This document shows, piece by piece, positions 1 to 5,957 of a DNA stretch of 13,380 nt (its first letter is position 1; each line of letters starts with the position of its first letter). The notes below the pieces were generated by a model. The model did no database searches. It saw only the letters and a program-made list of their open reading frames with translations, and was not told the DNA's origin. This DNA is from an uncultured Traorella sp. (GTDB lineage Bacteria > Bacillota_I > Bacilli_A > Erysipelotrichales > Erysipelotrichaceae), in assembly GCA_945938205.1 (NCBI GenBank), contig CAMEUL010000011.1:1-13380 (forward strand), in the 5' to 3' direction. A program made the translations under genes and the position numbers.

Positions 1-656
1 AACAGAACACATTTATCTTCATCTAATGCTTCATTGACTTCGGTTACTGAATCAATGATTCTAGGAAGCAGTTTTTCACGGATTTCTTTGAATTGATTCA
101 GAAGTTCTTGATAATCAAATGGTTCTTCACCATATAATTTCGTTATCTGTTCATTCTTGATGGTCAATGTGGAAGCAAGACGTTTTTCAAATGTCGTAAA
201 ATCCATTAGATCTCCCACACGAAGTCCAATTCGTGTATACTTATCGGCATAACAAGGACCGATGCCTCGTTTTGTGGTTCCAATCTTATTACCAGCTAAT
301 TTCTCTTCCTGGAGGATATCCAGTTTGATATGATAAGGCATGATCAGATGAGCACTATCTGAGATATAGATATGGGAACTGTCAAATCCCTGTTTTTCAA
401 GCGAATCTATTTCTTCAAGAAATACAAAAGGATCGATAACTACCCCTGGTCCAATAATACATTTGGCATTAGGATGCAAGGCTCCACTAGGAAGAAGGTG
501 AAGCACTGTTTTTTGTCCATTGACAACCACCGTATGACCGGCATTGTTACCTCCTTGGAAACGAACGACCATATCCGCTTTTTCACCTAAAACATCAACG
601 ATTTTCCCTTTTCCTTCATCTCCCCATTGACTTCCGACTACTACATAACTAGGCAT
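1..656 (-). CDS. purA: Adenylosuccinate synthetase, N-terminal half (cut by window edge)
   Basis: It catalyses GTP-dependent joining of IMP and aspartate, the first committed step from IMP to AMP, in the cytoplasm. The minus-strand frame is open from the ATG at 656 to the window edge, giving 218 of the usual ~430 residues. Family hallmarks are clear: the P-loop-like GSQWGDEGKGK at residues 8-18 with catalytic Asp13, RFQGGNNAGHT at 33-42 with catalytic His41, and the GTTKRGIGPCYADK switch near residue 130. The frame leaves the window just before the expected FEGAQ motif. The start is set by an AAAGGAGAG ribosome binding site at 662-670. The gene is transcribed away from the accessory segment, from the promoter at 684-711. 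Truncation is only by the window, with no sign of decay. Identification is very secure. Confidence 0.97.
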   Translation of the reverse strand, partial: MPSYVVVGSQWGDEGKGKIVDVLGEKADMVVRFQGGNNAGHTVVVNGQKTVLHLLPSGALHPNAKCIIGPGVVIDPFVFLEEIDSLEKQGFDSSHIYISDSAHLIMPYHIKLDILQEEKLAGNKIGTTKRGIGPCYADKYTRIGLRVGDLMDFTTFEKRLASTLTIKNEQITKLYGEEPFDYQELLNQFKEIREKLLPRIIDSVTEVNEALDEDKCVL

Positions 657-683
657 AAAAACTCTCCTTTAACTTACTTGAAT

Positions 684-711
684 ATAATATCATTTTTTTG
701 AGATGCGTAAA
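684..711 (-). promoter_or_regulatory. Candidate purA promoter (extended -10)
   Basis: Read on the minus strand, TTTACG (706-711) is followed after 16 nt by TATTAT (684-689). A TG one base upstream of the -10 makes it an extended -10 element. It lies about 30 bp upstream of the purA start, and no purine riboswitch fold is evident in the short leader. Confidence 0.55.
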
Positions 712-767
712 AGAATTTTCTATGAAATTTTATGATCAGTCTTCATTTGTTTCGATTCTATAAATCA

Positions 768-796
768 TTGAATCAAGATATATATTTTTGTATAAT
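768..796 (+). promoter_or_regulatory. SigA-like promoter at the left end of the accessory segment
   Basis: TTGAAT (768-773), a 17-nt spacer and a consensus TATAAT (791-796) form a good vegetative promoter facing right. It is followed at once by a G-rich ribosome binding site (806-812) and a 19-codon ORF, then by the decayed lipoprotein gene. It was probably the promoter of that gene and may still be active. Confidence 0.55.
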
Positions 797-819
797 TATT
801 ATAAAGAGGGGGAAATTCA

Positions 820-879
820 ATGAGAATACATTACATAGAAAACAATATGCTCATCTTGCTGATGAATGAAAGAAAATAA
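820..879 (+). CDS. Possible 19-residue small ORF behind a strong promoter and RBS
   Basis: ATG at 820 follows AGAGGGGG (805-812) at a normal 7-nt distance and opens a 19-codon frame, MRIHYIENNMLILLMNERK, ending in TAA at 877-879. The first ATG of the decayed lipoprotein gene lies only 5 nt after that stop and has no convincing ribosome binding site of its own. The small ORF could therefore be a coupled leader peptide or a remnant of a lost gene. It is too short to judge by composition, no family is recognised, and it may not be translated usefully. Confidence 0.3.
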   Translation: MRIHYIENNMLILLMNERK

Positions 880-884
880 ATATA

Positions 885-1218
885 ATGAAACAAAAGAAAT
901 TCTTGATTATTCCATTTTTTTGTATGCATGATGTTATTGAGCAACTGCATGCAAGAAGAAAAGTTTTTTCTTTAGTTGAACAGTATTTTGAAGCATATCA
1001 GTCAAAAATGAAATGACATTGAATCATCTGTTTGCTGATCAAAATCAAACACTGAAATATTTGATGTAAATTCTATCAAAGTGGCAGAAATTAAAGTGAT
1101 TTTTGAATCAGATGAAGGAAAGAATCATACTACTTTTATTTTCATTAATGTAGAAAGTGAAGGGAAAATTGACTTCATTGGAAATGCTAAAAAATTAAAT
1201 ATTTCATATTTTGTTTAA
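885..1218 (+). pseudogene. Decayed small lipoprotein gene, left copy
   Basis: This is the remnant of a ~110-residue lipoprotein. ATG at 885 opens MKQKKFLIIPFF. If one T is removed from the seven-T run at 915-921, the frame continues as VCMMLLLSNC, a textbook signal peptide with lipobox LSNC. Further frame changes are needed at the T-run 964-969, at the A-run near 1011 and near 1052. The remaining pieces then read VEQYFEAYQSKMK, MTLNHLFADQNQT, and VNSIKVAEIKVIFESDEGKN onward to a TAA at 1216-1218. Four separate frame breaks make this a pseudogene. I do not recognise the family. Its middle part is nearly identical to the second copy at 2627-2887, which repeats the same A-run frame break. Confidence 0.7.
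981..1137 (+). repeat. Direct repeat, copy A (157 bp)
   Basis: The stretch aligns with 2718-2875 in the same orientation with five substitutions and a one-base gap, about 96% identity by eye. Similarity ends abruptly on both sides, although the flanks still encode related amino acids (VEQYF versus VTQYF). The two copies are about 1.74 kb apart and enclose the secreted-protein/lipoprotein gene pair. No inverted terminal repeats or transposase accompany them. Confidence 0.9.
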
Positions 1219-1270
1219 TTTCATAACATTATTTTATTAAAAAGAATTATGCTGATATACATATGCGATG

Positions 1271-1296
1271 ATAGAATCATGAATTCATAATTCTAT
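1271..1296. promoter_or_regulatory. 26-bp near-perfect palindrome upstream of the secreted-protein gene
   Basis: The arms ATAGAATCAT (1271-1280) and ATAATTCTAT (1287-1296) pair with one mismatch around a central GAATTC. The length, symmetry and lack of a T-tract suit an operator better than a terminator. It lies ~115 bp upstream of the candidate promoter for the 1458 gene, so a direct role is uncertain. The rest of 1219-1442 is AT-rich and holds no gene. A ribosome-binding-like AAAAAGGAG at 1354-1362 has no start codon behind it. Confidence 0.35.
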
Positions 1297-1389
1297 ATAC
1301 GATTTTTCGAAAAAAACACTACTTGCTTTATTTTGTTATTAGAATATATGATTTAAAAAGGAGCTAACTATATAAAAATCGATATGAAT

Positions 1390-1417
1390 GTGAACATAGA
1401 TTAGTCTTGCTTATAAT
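1390..1417 (+). promoter_or_regulatory. Candidate promoter of the secreted-protein/lipoprotein pair
   Basis: A consensus TATAAT at 1412-1417 lies about 40 bp upstream of the start at 1458. The -35 is poor: GTGAAC at 1390-1395, 16 nt away, shares only three bases with TTGACA. That suggests weak or activator-dependent expression. This is the best promoter seen in the gap. Confidence 0.4.
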
Positions 1418-1457
1418 AATGTGATGAAAGAAAAAAGAACTTATGGAGGAATTTGAT

Positions 1458-2126
1458 ATGAATAAAATATTAACGGCATTATTAACTACTTGTATAATCT
1501 TTACAAATTTTTCGAATTATGTTTCAGCAAGTGAAACTACATTAACAGAATATGTTCCTCAAGAAAATAAAGGTGCAACTGTAACTTTTGTTGATGAATC
1601 AATGATTGAAAATAATTCAGCAACAAAAGCGAGAGGAGCTATCGTGATGCAATATAGTCATTCGTATTATACATATGTAAACAGAAGTATAATTGCATGG
1701 TATGTTGGACCAAGAGAAAATGACGTATTTTTGTGCTCTGTAGCAGCTGGAAAGACAAAACAAGTTGAAGAAGAAAAGACAATAAGCGGTAGTATTTCAT
1801 TTACAGGTGAAGTAAATGCAAATATCAAGAAAACAGTATCATTAGGATTTGGATTAACCGCAAGCGGTACATATTCAAAAACATGGAAAACAACGGAAAC
1901 ATTTACTGGACCAGCCGATGGAAAGTATAATTCGTATTCATTTTATGGTGCAATAGATTATGATAAATATACAACAACAGTTAAACGATACGATGTGTAT
2001 AATTATGTGGATAGTAATAGTGGAACTATAACAGGAACTGAAACTTTGTATCATTCAACAATGACTATTGACAATGTTAAGTGTCCTAAAGCTGTAGAGT
2101 ATTCGATAGGAGATAATTATTCATGA
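1458..2126 (+). CDS. Secreted protein with long amphipathic beta segment; candidate beta-pore-forming or surface protein
   Basis: The product is 222 residues. The start at 1458 is chosen because the upstream ATG at 1443 overlaps the GGAGG (1445-1449) that serves this one at 8 nt. Residues 1-24 form a Sec signal peptide with a likely cut after VSA (22-24). The mature protein is rich in Ser, Thr, Tyr and Gly and has only two cysteines, C93 and C209, a possible disulfide. From residue 108 to about 149, polar and nonpolar residues alternate almost without a break (SGSISFTGEVNANIKKTVSL and onward), as in strands that line a beta-barrel. That pattern is seen in aerolysin/ETX-MTX2-type toxins and also in secreted beta-sandwiches. 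I do not recognise the family from sequence, so toxin function is inference only. The stop overlaps the next start by 4 bp, so the two products are probably made together. Confidence 0.85.
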   Translation: MNKILTALLTTCIIFTNFSNYVSASETTLTEYVPQENKGATVTFVDESMIENNSATKARGAIVMQYSHSYYTYVNRSIIAWYVGPRENDVFLCSVAAGKTKQVEEEKTISGSISFTGEVNANIKKTVSLGFGLTASGTYSKTWKTTETFTGPADGKYNSYSFYGAIDYDKYTTTVKRYDVYNYVDSNSGTITGTETLYHSTMTIDNVKCPKAVEYSIGDNYS

Positions 2127-2554
2127 AAATACTTTTGCTAATTTCAATGATGTTGGTATTACAATCATGTATGAAAGAAAACATTACAATACATGGATTA
2201 GGCATTGATTCATTAGAAATAACAGAAGACATAACTGGAAATGAAGGAATGAATGGTTTTTCAATCTATGCTAACTTTGACGCATATGATTATAGCAACA
2301 TCGAAACAATTTATATTATTGGATATTATCCAGAAGAAATACTTGAACACTATCCTTTTCCAACGACATTTAGATATGAACTTTCTAATCAAAATTATTA
2401 TGAATCCAAAGAATGCATTGCAAACTATTTTTCTGTTGATTTCTCGGAAAAGGATATAAATAACATTATTACTTTATTAGAAGAGATAAAGGTTGATTTA
2501 TATGTAAATGATAAATTAGTAGATACTAAAAAAGTAAAATTATCTGAATTTTAG
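2123..2554 (+). CDS. Small lipoprotein coupled to the secreted protein
   Basis: The product is 143 residues. MKILLLISMMLVLQSC is a lipoprotein signal peptide with lipobox LQSC and lipidated Cys16, so it should sit on the outer face of the cytoplasmic membrane. The mature part is acidic, has no further membrane segment, and looks like one small beta-rich domain; the family is not recognised. An AGGAGA at 2108-2113, inside the end of the upstream gene, and the ATGA overlap point to translational coupling. A membrane-anchored partner of a secreted protein could be an immunity protein, a tether or a chaperone; none of these is shown by sequence alone. Base composition is more AT-rich than in the housekeeping genes, as in the whole accessory segment. 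No clear terminator follows. Confidence 0.85.
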   Translation: MKILLLISMMLVLQSCMKENITIHGLGIDSLEITEDITGNEGMNGFSIYANFDAYDYSNIETIYIIGYYPEEILEHYPFPTTFRYELSNQNYYESKECIANYFSVDFSEKDINNIITLLEEIKVDLYVNDKLVDTKKVKLSEF

Positions 2555-2626
2555 AATGATTTAGTTTTCATATTCTCGAGATGCATTTTTGATAATTTTT
2601 GATTTTACATGTGTGTTATAGATAAA

Positions 2627-2887
2627 ATGCAAACGATAAAAACTTATATCTATATTATGTTTAGTCTTGCTTTGCTCATGTGGAAAAGGAAAAGCCAAAC
2701 GAACCGATATTGTTACCCAGTATTTTGAGGCATATCAGTCAAAAATGAAATGACATTGAATCATCTGTTTGCTGATTAAAATCAAACACATGAAATATTT
2801 GATGTAAATTCTATCAAAGTGGCAGAAATTAAAGTTATTTTTGAATCAGATGCAGGAAAGAATCATACTTCTTTTGGAAATGTATAA
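2627..2887 (+). pseudogene. Decayed small lipoprotein gene, right copy
   Basis: This is a second remnant of the same gene family as 885-1218. ATG at 2627 reads MQTIK. Dropping one A from the run at 2638-2642 continues it as LISILCLVLLCSCGKGKAKR, a signal peptide with lipobox LCSC, then TDIVTQYFEAYQSKMK and a TGA at 2751-2753. The reading then resumes one base back as MTLNHLFAD, meets a TAA at 2777-2779 where the left copy has a Gln codon, and goes on as NQTHEIFDVNSIKVAEIKV to a TAA at 2885-2887. The C-terminal ~25 residues of the left copy are missing. The signal peptide differs from the left copy, whereas the middle is almost identical. Confidence 0.65.
2718..2875 (+). repeat. Direct repeat, copy B (158 bp)
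   Basis: This is the partner of 981-1137: five substitutions and one extra A inside the CACATGAAAT stretch. The shared frame break at AAATGAAATGA shows that the segment was already disrupted when it was copied, or that the copies have been homogenised since. Confidence 0.9.
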
Positions 2888-2949
2888 TGGATCCAAAGTA
2901 AATGCCTTGGATTTTTTCAATCTTGGATAAGTAAAAATCATTAAAACGA

Positions 2950-2978
2950 TTGACAAATAATTTAAATGATTTTATTAT
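2950..2978 (+). promoter_or_regulatory. pyrG promoter, near consensus
   Basis: A perfect TTGACA (2950-2955), an exact 17-nt spacer and TATTAT (2973-2978) form the best promoter in the window. Transcription should begin near 2983-2987, giving a leader of about 180 nt. No run of G follows at the expected start site. Confidence 0.8.
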
Positions 2979-3005
2979 TATGAACAGAATTTATTGGTGA
3001 TTCCG

Positions 3006-3071
3006 ATGAAAAAAGCAAATAGAATTCGATGGATGAGAAAACAGAAAATCATCTATCAATTGAAATGTTGA
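3006..3071 (+). CDS. Possible 21-residue leader peptide in the pyrG leader
   Basis: ATG at 3006 follows a weak GGTGA (2996-3000) and opens 21 codons with a very basic product (MKKANRIRW at the start, YQLKC at the end), stopping at TGA 3069-3071. The stop is only 13 nt before the 5' arm of the terminator hairpin, the geometry expected of a leader-peptide attenuator. It may equally be a chance ORF, since AT-rich leaders often contain short ones and the ribosome binding site is poor. Confidence 0.25.
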   Translation: MKKANRIRWMRKQKIIYQLKC

Positions 3072-3083
3072 ATAGCAATTCAT

Positions 3084-3145
3084 GCTTTGTAAATCAAGCA
3101 TAGGTGTTTTGACACTCTTGATTTTCAAAGCTTTTTTTGTTTTTT
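3084..3145 (+). terminator. Intrinsic terminator in the pyrG leader (attenuator)
   Basis: GCTTTGTAAATCAAG (3084-3098) pairs with CTTGATTTTCAAAGC (3117-3131) at 14 of 15 positions. A small inner GTGT/ACAC stem sits in the loop, and the hairpin is followed by T7-G-T6 (3132-3145). It ends 22 nt before the pyrG start, with no room for another promoter, so transcription must pass it to express pyrG. A competing hairpin, ATGCTT (3082-3087) with AAGCAT (3096-3101), would sequester the 5' arm and act as an antiterminator. Confidence 0.75.
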
Positions 3146-3167
3146 AACGGAATCAGAAAGGAGTATT

Positions 3168-4769
3168 ATGAGAAAGTATATATTTGTGACTGGAGGCGTT
3201 GTCAGCGGACTTGGAAAAGGCATTACAGGGGCAAGTCTAGGAAGATTATTAAAAAGCAGGGGATACAAGGTGATTTCTCAGAAACTTGATCCTTATATCA
3301 ATGTCGATCCGGGTACGATGTCACCATATCAACATGGTGAAGTATTTGTTACTGAAGATGGAACCGAAACTGATTTGGATCTGGGTCATTATGAACGATT
3401 CATTGATGAAAATCTGAATCATTATTCTAACTTGACAACCGGAAAAGTGTATTATGATGTATTACGTGCTGAAAGAAAAGGAGAATATTTGGGAGAAACC
3501 GTCCAAGTGGTTCCTCATATCACACAAAAAATCAAGGATTTTATCTATGGTGTCGGTGAAAAAGCTCAAGCGGATATCGTTATTTCTGAAATTGGAGGCA
3601 CTGTTGGAGATATTGAAAGTCAGCCGTTTCTGGAAGCTATTCGTCAGTTGTCATTGGAAGTGGGAAAAGAAAACTGCTGTTTTGTCCACGTGACACTGGT
3701 TCCTTTTATAAGCGGAAGTCAGGAATACAAAACTAAGCCGACACAGCATTCTGTTAGGGCATTACAGTCATATGGCATTCACCCTAATCTCATCGTAACA
3801 CGAAGTGATGGACATTTAGGAGAAGCGATTCGTAATAAAATATCTTTATTCTGTAATGTGGAGAAGGATTGTGTTATTGAAAATGAGACATGTCAAAGTT
3901 TGTATGAAGTGGTTCTGATGTTAGAAAAGCAGAATCTCTCTGAAATCGTGTGTCGACAACTGCATTTGGATCCTGGAACTATCGATTTAAAAGAATGGAT
4001 AGCCTTGGTAGATCAGATTCATAGTTGCAATAAGGAAGTACATATTGCTTTGGTGGGGAAGTATGTGGCATTGCATGATGCTTATCTTTCTGTCATGGAA
4101 TCGCTTTATCATGGCGGATTTGTAAATCAAGCAAGAGTGATTATTCACTGGATCGATTCAGAAGATATCACCAAGGACAATGTGGAAGAAAAACTCTTGG
4201 GATGCAGTGGAGTAATCGTACCGGGCGGATTTGGAACACGTGGAATTGAAGGTATGATCGAAACAGTTCACTATGCTAGAATTCATGATCTTCCACTTTT
4301 GGGTATCTGTCTGGGAATGCAAATCATGACGATTGAGTATGCACGTAATGTGTTAGGCTATCAAGATGCTAATTCTTTTGAATTTGATCCGGTTTCCAAA
4401 CATTGTGTGATTCATTTCATGGCTCCCAAGTCAGCTGATATTAAAACAGGTGGTACGATGCGTCTAGGAAGCTATCCTTGTGAGATCCAAAAAGGAACGC
4501 ATTTGATGGATATCTATCAGCAGAAGTATATTGAAGAAAGACATCGTCACCGTTATGAATTCAATAATGACTATCGGGATGAATTTATAGAAAAAGGACT
4601 TGTGATTGCTGGTACGAGTAAAGATAAGATGTTGGTAGAAGCAATCGAACTGAAGGAAAAAACTTTTTATATTGGTGTTCAATTTCATCCTGAATTTAAA
4701 TCCAGACCAAACCGGCCACATCCTCTATTTGCACGTTTTATTCAGAAATCACTTGAAAAGAGACATTGA
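3168..4769 (+). CDS. pyrG: CTP synthase
   Basis: It converts UTP to CTP using ATP and glutamine-derived ammonia, the last step of pyrimidine nucleotide synthesis. The product is 533 residues, normal for the family. The N-terminal amidoligase domain (about 1-265) shows the opening VTGGVVSGLGKG (7-18), DPYINVDPGTMSPYQHGEVF (41-60) and the TETDLDLGHYERF motif. The C-terminal class I glutamine amidotransferase domain (about 290-530) carries the oxyanion glycines in VPGGFGTRG (351-359), nucleophile Cys381 in GICLGMQ, and His507 and Glu509 in VQFHPEF. AAAGGAG at 3157-3163 fixes the start. All key residues are present and the gene looks fully functional. It is monocistronic as far as seen, and its leader suggests control by transcription attenuation. 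Confidence 0.98.
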   Translation: MRKYIFVTGGVVSGLGKGITGASLGRLLKSRGYKVISQKLDPYINVDPGTMSPYQHGEVFVTEDGTETDLDLGHYERFIDENLNHYSNLTTGKVYYDVLRAERKGEYLGETVQVVPHITQKIKDFIYGVGEKAQADIVISEIGGTVGDIESQPFLEAIRQLSLEVGKENCCFVHVTLVPFISGSQEYKTKPTQHSVRALQSYGIHPNLIVTRSDGHLGEAIRNKISLFCNVEKDCVIENETCQSLYEVVLMLEKQNLSEIVCRQLHLDPGTIDLKEWIALVDQIHSCNKEVHIALVGKYVALHDAYLSVMESLYHGGFVNQARVIIHWIDSEDITKDNVEEKLLGCSGVIVPGGFGTRGIEGMIETVHYARIHDLPLLGICLGMQIMTIEYARNVLGYQDANSFEFDPVSKHCVIHFMAPKSADIKTGGTMRLGSYPCEIQKGTHLMDIYQQKYIEERHRHRYEFNNDYRDEFIEKGLVIAGTSKDKMLVEAIELKEKTFYIGVQFHPEFKSRPNRPHPLFARFIQKSLEKRH

Positions 4770-4774
4770 TTCTT

Positions 4775-4832
4775 ATTGCTGAGCAATCAAAAAATGATGA
4801 ACCGGTAAACGCTACATTGCTCACAGATGAGC
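4775..4832. repeat. Overlapping inverted repeats between pyrG and the acetyltransferase gene
   Basis: Three symmetric elements sit in this 129-bp gap. ATTGCT-G-AGCAAT occupies 4775-4787. Its right half TGAGCAAT pairs with ATTGCTCA at 4816-4823. GCTCA-CAGA-TGAGC (4819-4832) lies inside the spacer of the next promoter and is followed by only four T. They could be operator half-sites or a weak pyrG terminator. The structures exclude one another. Confidence 0.4.
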
Positions 4833-4845
4833 GTTTTGATATAAT
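4817..4845 (+). promoter_or_regulatory. Promoter of the acetyltransferase-nitroreductase-epimerase group
   Basis: TTGCTC (4817-4822), a 17-nt spacer and a consensus TATAAT (4840-4845) lie 53 bp before the next start codon. The spacer carries the GCTCA/TGAGC palindrome, so a bound repressor would block RNA polymerase here. Confidence 0.55.
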
Positions 4846-4898
4846 GATTAAGTAACATCTGATTCTCAAAATATCATTGTTGGAAATAAGGAGATATA

Positions 4899-5420
4899 AT
4901 GGAAATAAAGAAATTGGACAGAGAAACCTACGCTGGACAGCAGTTCACCCTGTATTACATGACAAATGGATATTATGATATTCAGAGAAAAGAAACAGGT
5001 TTTCAGATAGCTTATCAATGCTTTGATAAACCAAAAAAGATGTCTTTTGATGACTGTTTCTTTAATAAATGGCTGGAAGATCCAGTTGCTTTCGGTGCCT
5101 TTGAGAATGGAGAAATGCTAGGATATGTAGAGGGTACTCTTGAAAAATGGAATAATCGTTACCGTATCAGCAATATTTGCGTATTTGATGATACAAAACG
5201 ACATCGTGGCATTGGCACTTCATTGATGAATACCATACTTCATGAAGCAAAGAAAAGCAAAGCAAGAATGGTTGTTTTAGAAACACAGTCTTGTAATGAA
5301 AATGCAATTGCCTTTTACCGGAAAAATGGGTTTGAGATGATTGGATTTGACTTGTATGCATATACAAACTCGGATCCAAAGCGACATGAAATCAGAATTG
5401 AGATGGGGAAGAAACTGTAA
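4899..5420 (+). CDS. GNAT-family N-acetyltransferase, streptothricin-acetyltransferase-like
   Basis: It transfers an acetyl group from acetyl-CoA to an amine; the substrate is unknown. The product is 173 residues. The acetyl-CoA pyrophosphate-binding motif A is RHRGIGTSLM (101-110), after the beta strand SNICVFDD (91-98), and motif B is NENAIAFYRKNGFEMIGFD (133-151). The layout and the VVLETQ segment recall streptothricin acetyltransferases of the SatA type, but overall resemblance is from memory and resistance cannot be claimed. AAGGAGA (4888-4894) sets the start. It is first in a probable operon with the nitroreductase 22 nt downstream. An intact, ordinary accessory enzyme. Confidence 0.88.
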   Translation: MEIKKLDRETYAGQQFTLYYMTNGYYDIQRKETGFQIAYQCFDKPKKMSFDDCFFNKWLEDPVAFGAFENGEMLGYVEGTLEKWNNRYRISNICVFDDTKRHRGIGTSLMNTILHEAKKSKARMVVLETQSCNENAIAFYRKNGFEMIGFDLYAYTNSDPKRHEIRIEMGKKL

Positions 5421-5442
5421 TGAAATGGTGAGGAGATAATAT

Positions 5443-5949
5443 ATGGAATTACAAGATGTATTACAAGCAAGAAGAAGTATTCGAAAATATACTCAAGAAG
5501 CAGTATCAAAAGAAGAAATTGATATTTTAATGCATGCGGCTATGTCAGGTCCCAGTGCCTGCAATAAAATGCCTTGGGATTTTTATGTGGTAAGTGATGA
5601 AACGATGCTTGAAAAGTTAAGAAATGCAACACAATATTCTAACATTAAAGCACCTTTGGCCATTGTGGTATGCGGCAATCTTTCCAGAGCATTACCTATG
5701 CAGCTTGCACCTTTCTGGATACAGGATTGCAGTGCAGCAACAGAGAATATTCTTCTAGCGGCGACAGACATGGGCTTGGGCACGGTTTGGTGTGGGATCC
5801 ATCCACAGAAAAGAGCTGAAAAAAGAGTCAGTGAAGCTTTGGGACTGACAGAAAAACAAATACCACTGAATATCATTTATGTGGGACATCCGGATGAAAC
5901 AAAAGAATCAAGAGATCAATATAAAGAAAAATGTGTTCACTATATTTAG
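5443..5949 (+). CDS. Nitroreductase-family FMN oxidoreductase
   Basis: A small flavoprotein of 168 residues that would use NAD(P)H to reduce quinones, nitro compounds or a similar acceptor in the cytoplasm; the true substrate is unknown. FMN-phosphate binding residues are in RRSIRKY (10-16), the SGPSACNKMPW segment (35-45) lines the flavin, and ATDMGLGTVWCG (107-118) is the usual glycine-rich helix region. The YVGHP motif (146-150) near the end is also typical. The length fits the short single-domain members common in anaerobic Bacillota. AGGAGA at 5431-5436 supports the start. It sits between the acetyltransferase and the broken epimerase gene at operon-like distances. Confidence 0.9.
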   Translation: MELQDVLQARRSIRKYTQEAVSKEEIDILMHAAMSGPSACNKMPWDFYVVSDETMLEKLRNATQYSNIKAPLAIVVCGNLSRALPMQLAPFWIQDCSAATENILLAATDMGLGTVWCGIHPQKRAEKRVSEALGLTEKQIPLNIIYVGHPDETKESRDQYKEKCVHYI

Positions 5950-5957
5950 AGGAATCT

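Noticed and set aside
1400..1440. A third remnant of the lipoprotein signal-peptide region
   Set aside because: A 12-nt match (TTAGTCTTGCTT) with 2661-2672 is suggestive, but the sequence on either side does not continue to align, so chance in AT-rich DNA is the simpler explanation.
1443..1460. Start of the secreted protein at ATG 1443
   Set aside because: That ATG lies within the GGAGG ribosome binding site of the ATG at 1458 and would put five acidic or neutral residues before a normal signal peptide.
981..2875. The repeated segments as ends of an insertion sequence or as CRISPR repeats
   Set aside because: Only two copies exist, in direct orientation. They lack terminal inverted repeats, target-site duplications or a transposase between them, and they encode recognisable pieces of a lipoprotein.
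2878..2949. A further gene between the right pseudogene and the pyrG promoter
   Set aside because: All frames are closed within a few codons and there is no ribosome binding site. I see only AT-rich spacer here.
2979..2995. Bacillus-type CTP-sensing reiterative transcription at the pyrG start site
   Set aside because: The expected start region reads TATGAACAG, with no GGG run to allow slippage, so that mechanism is not supported even though a terminator is present.
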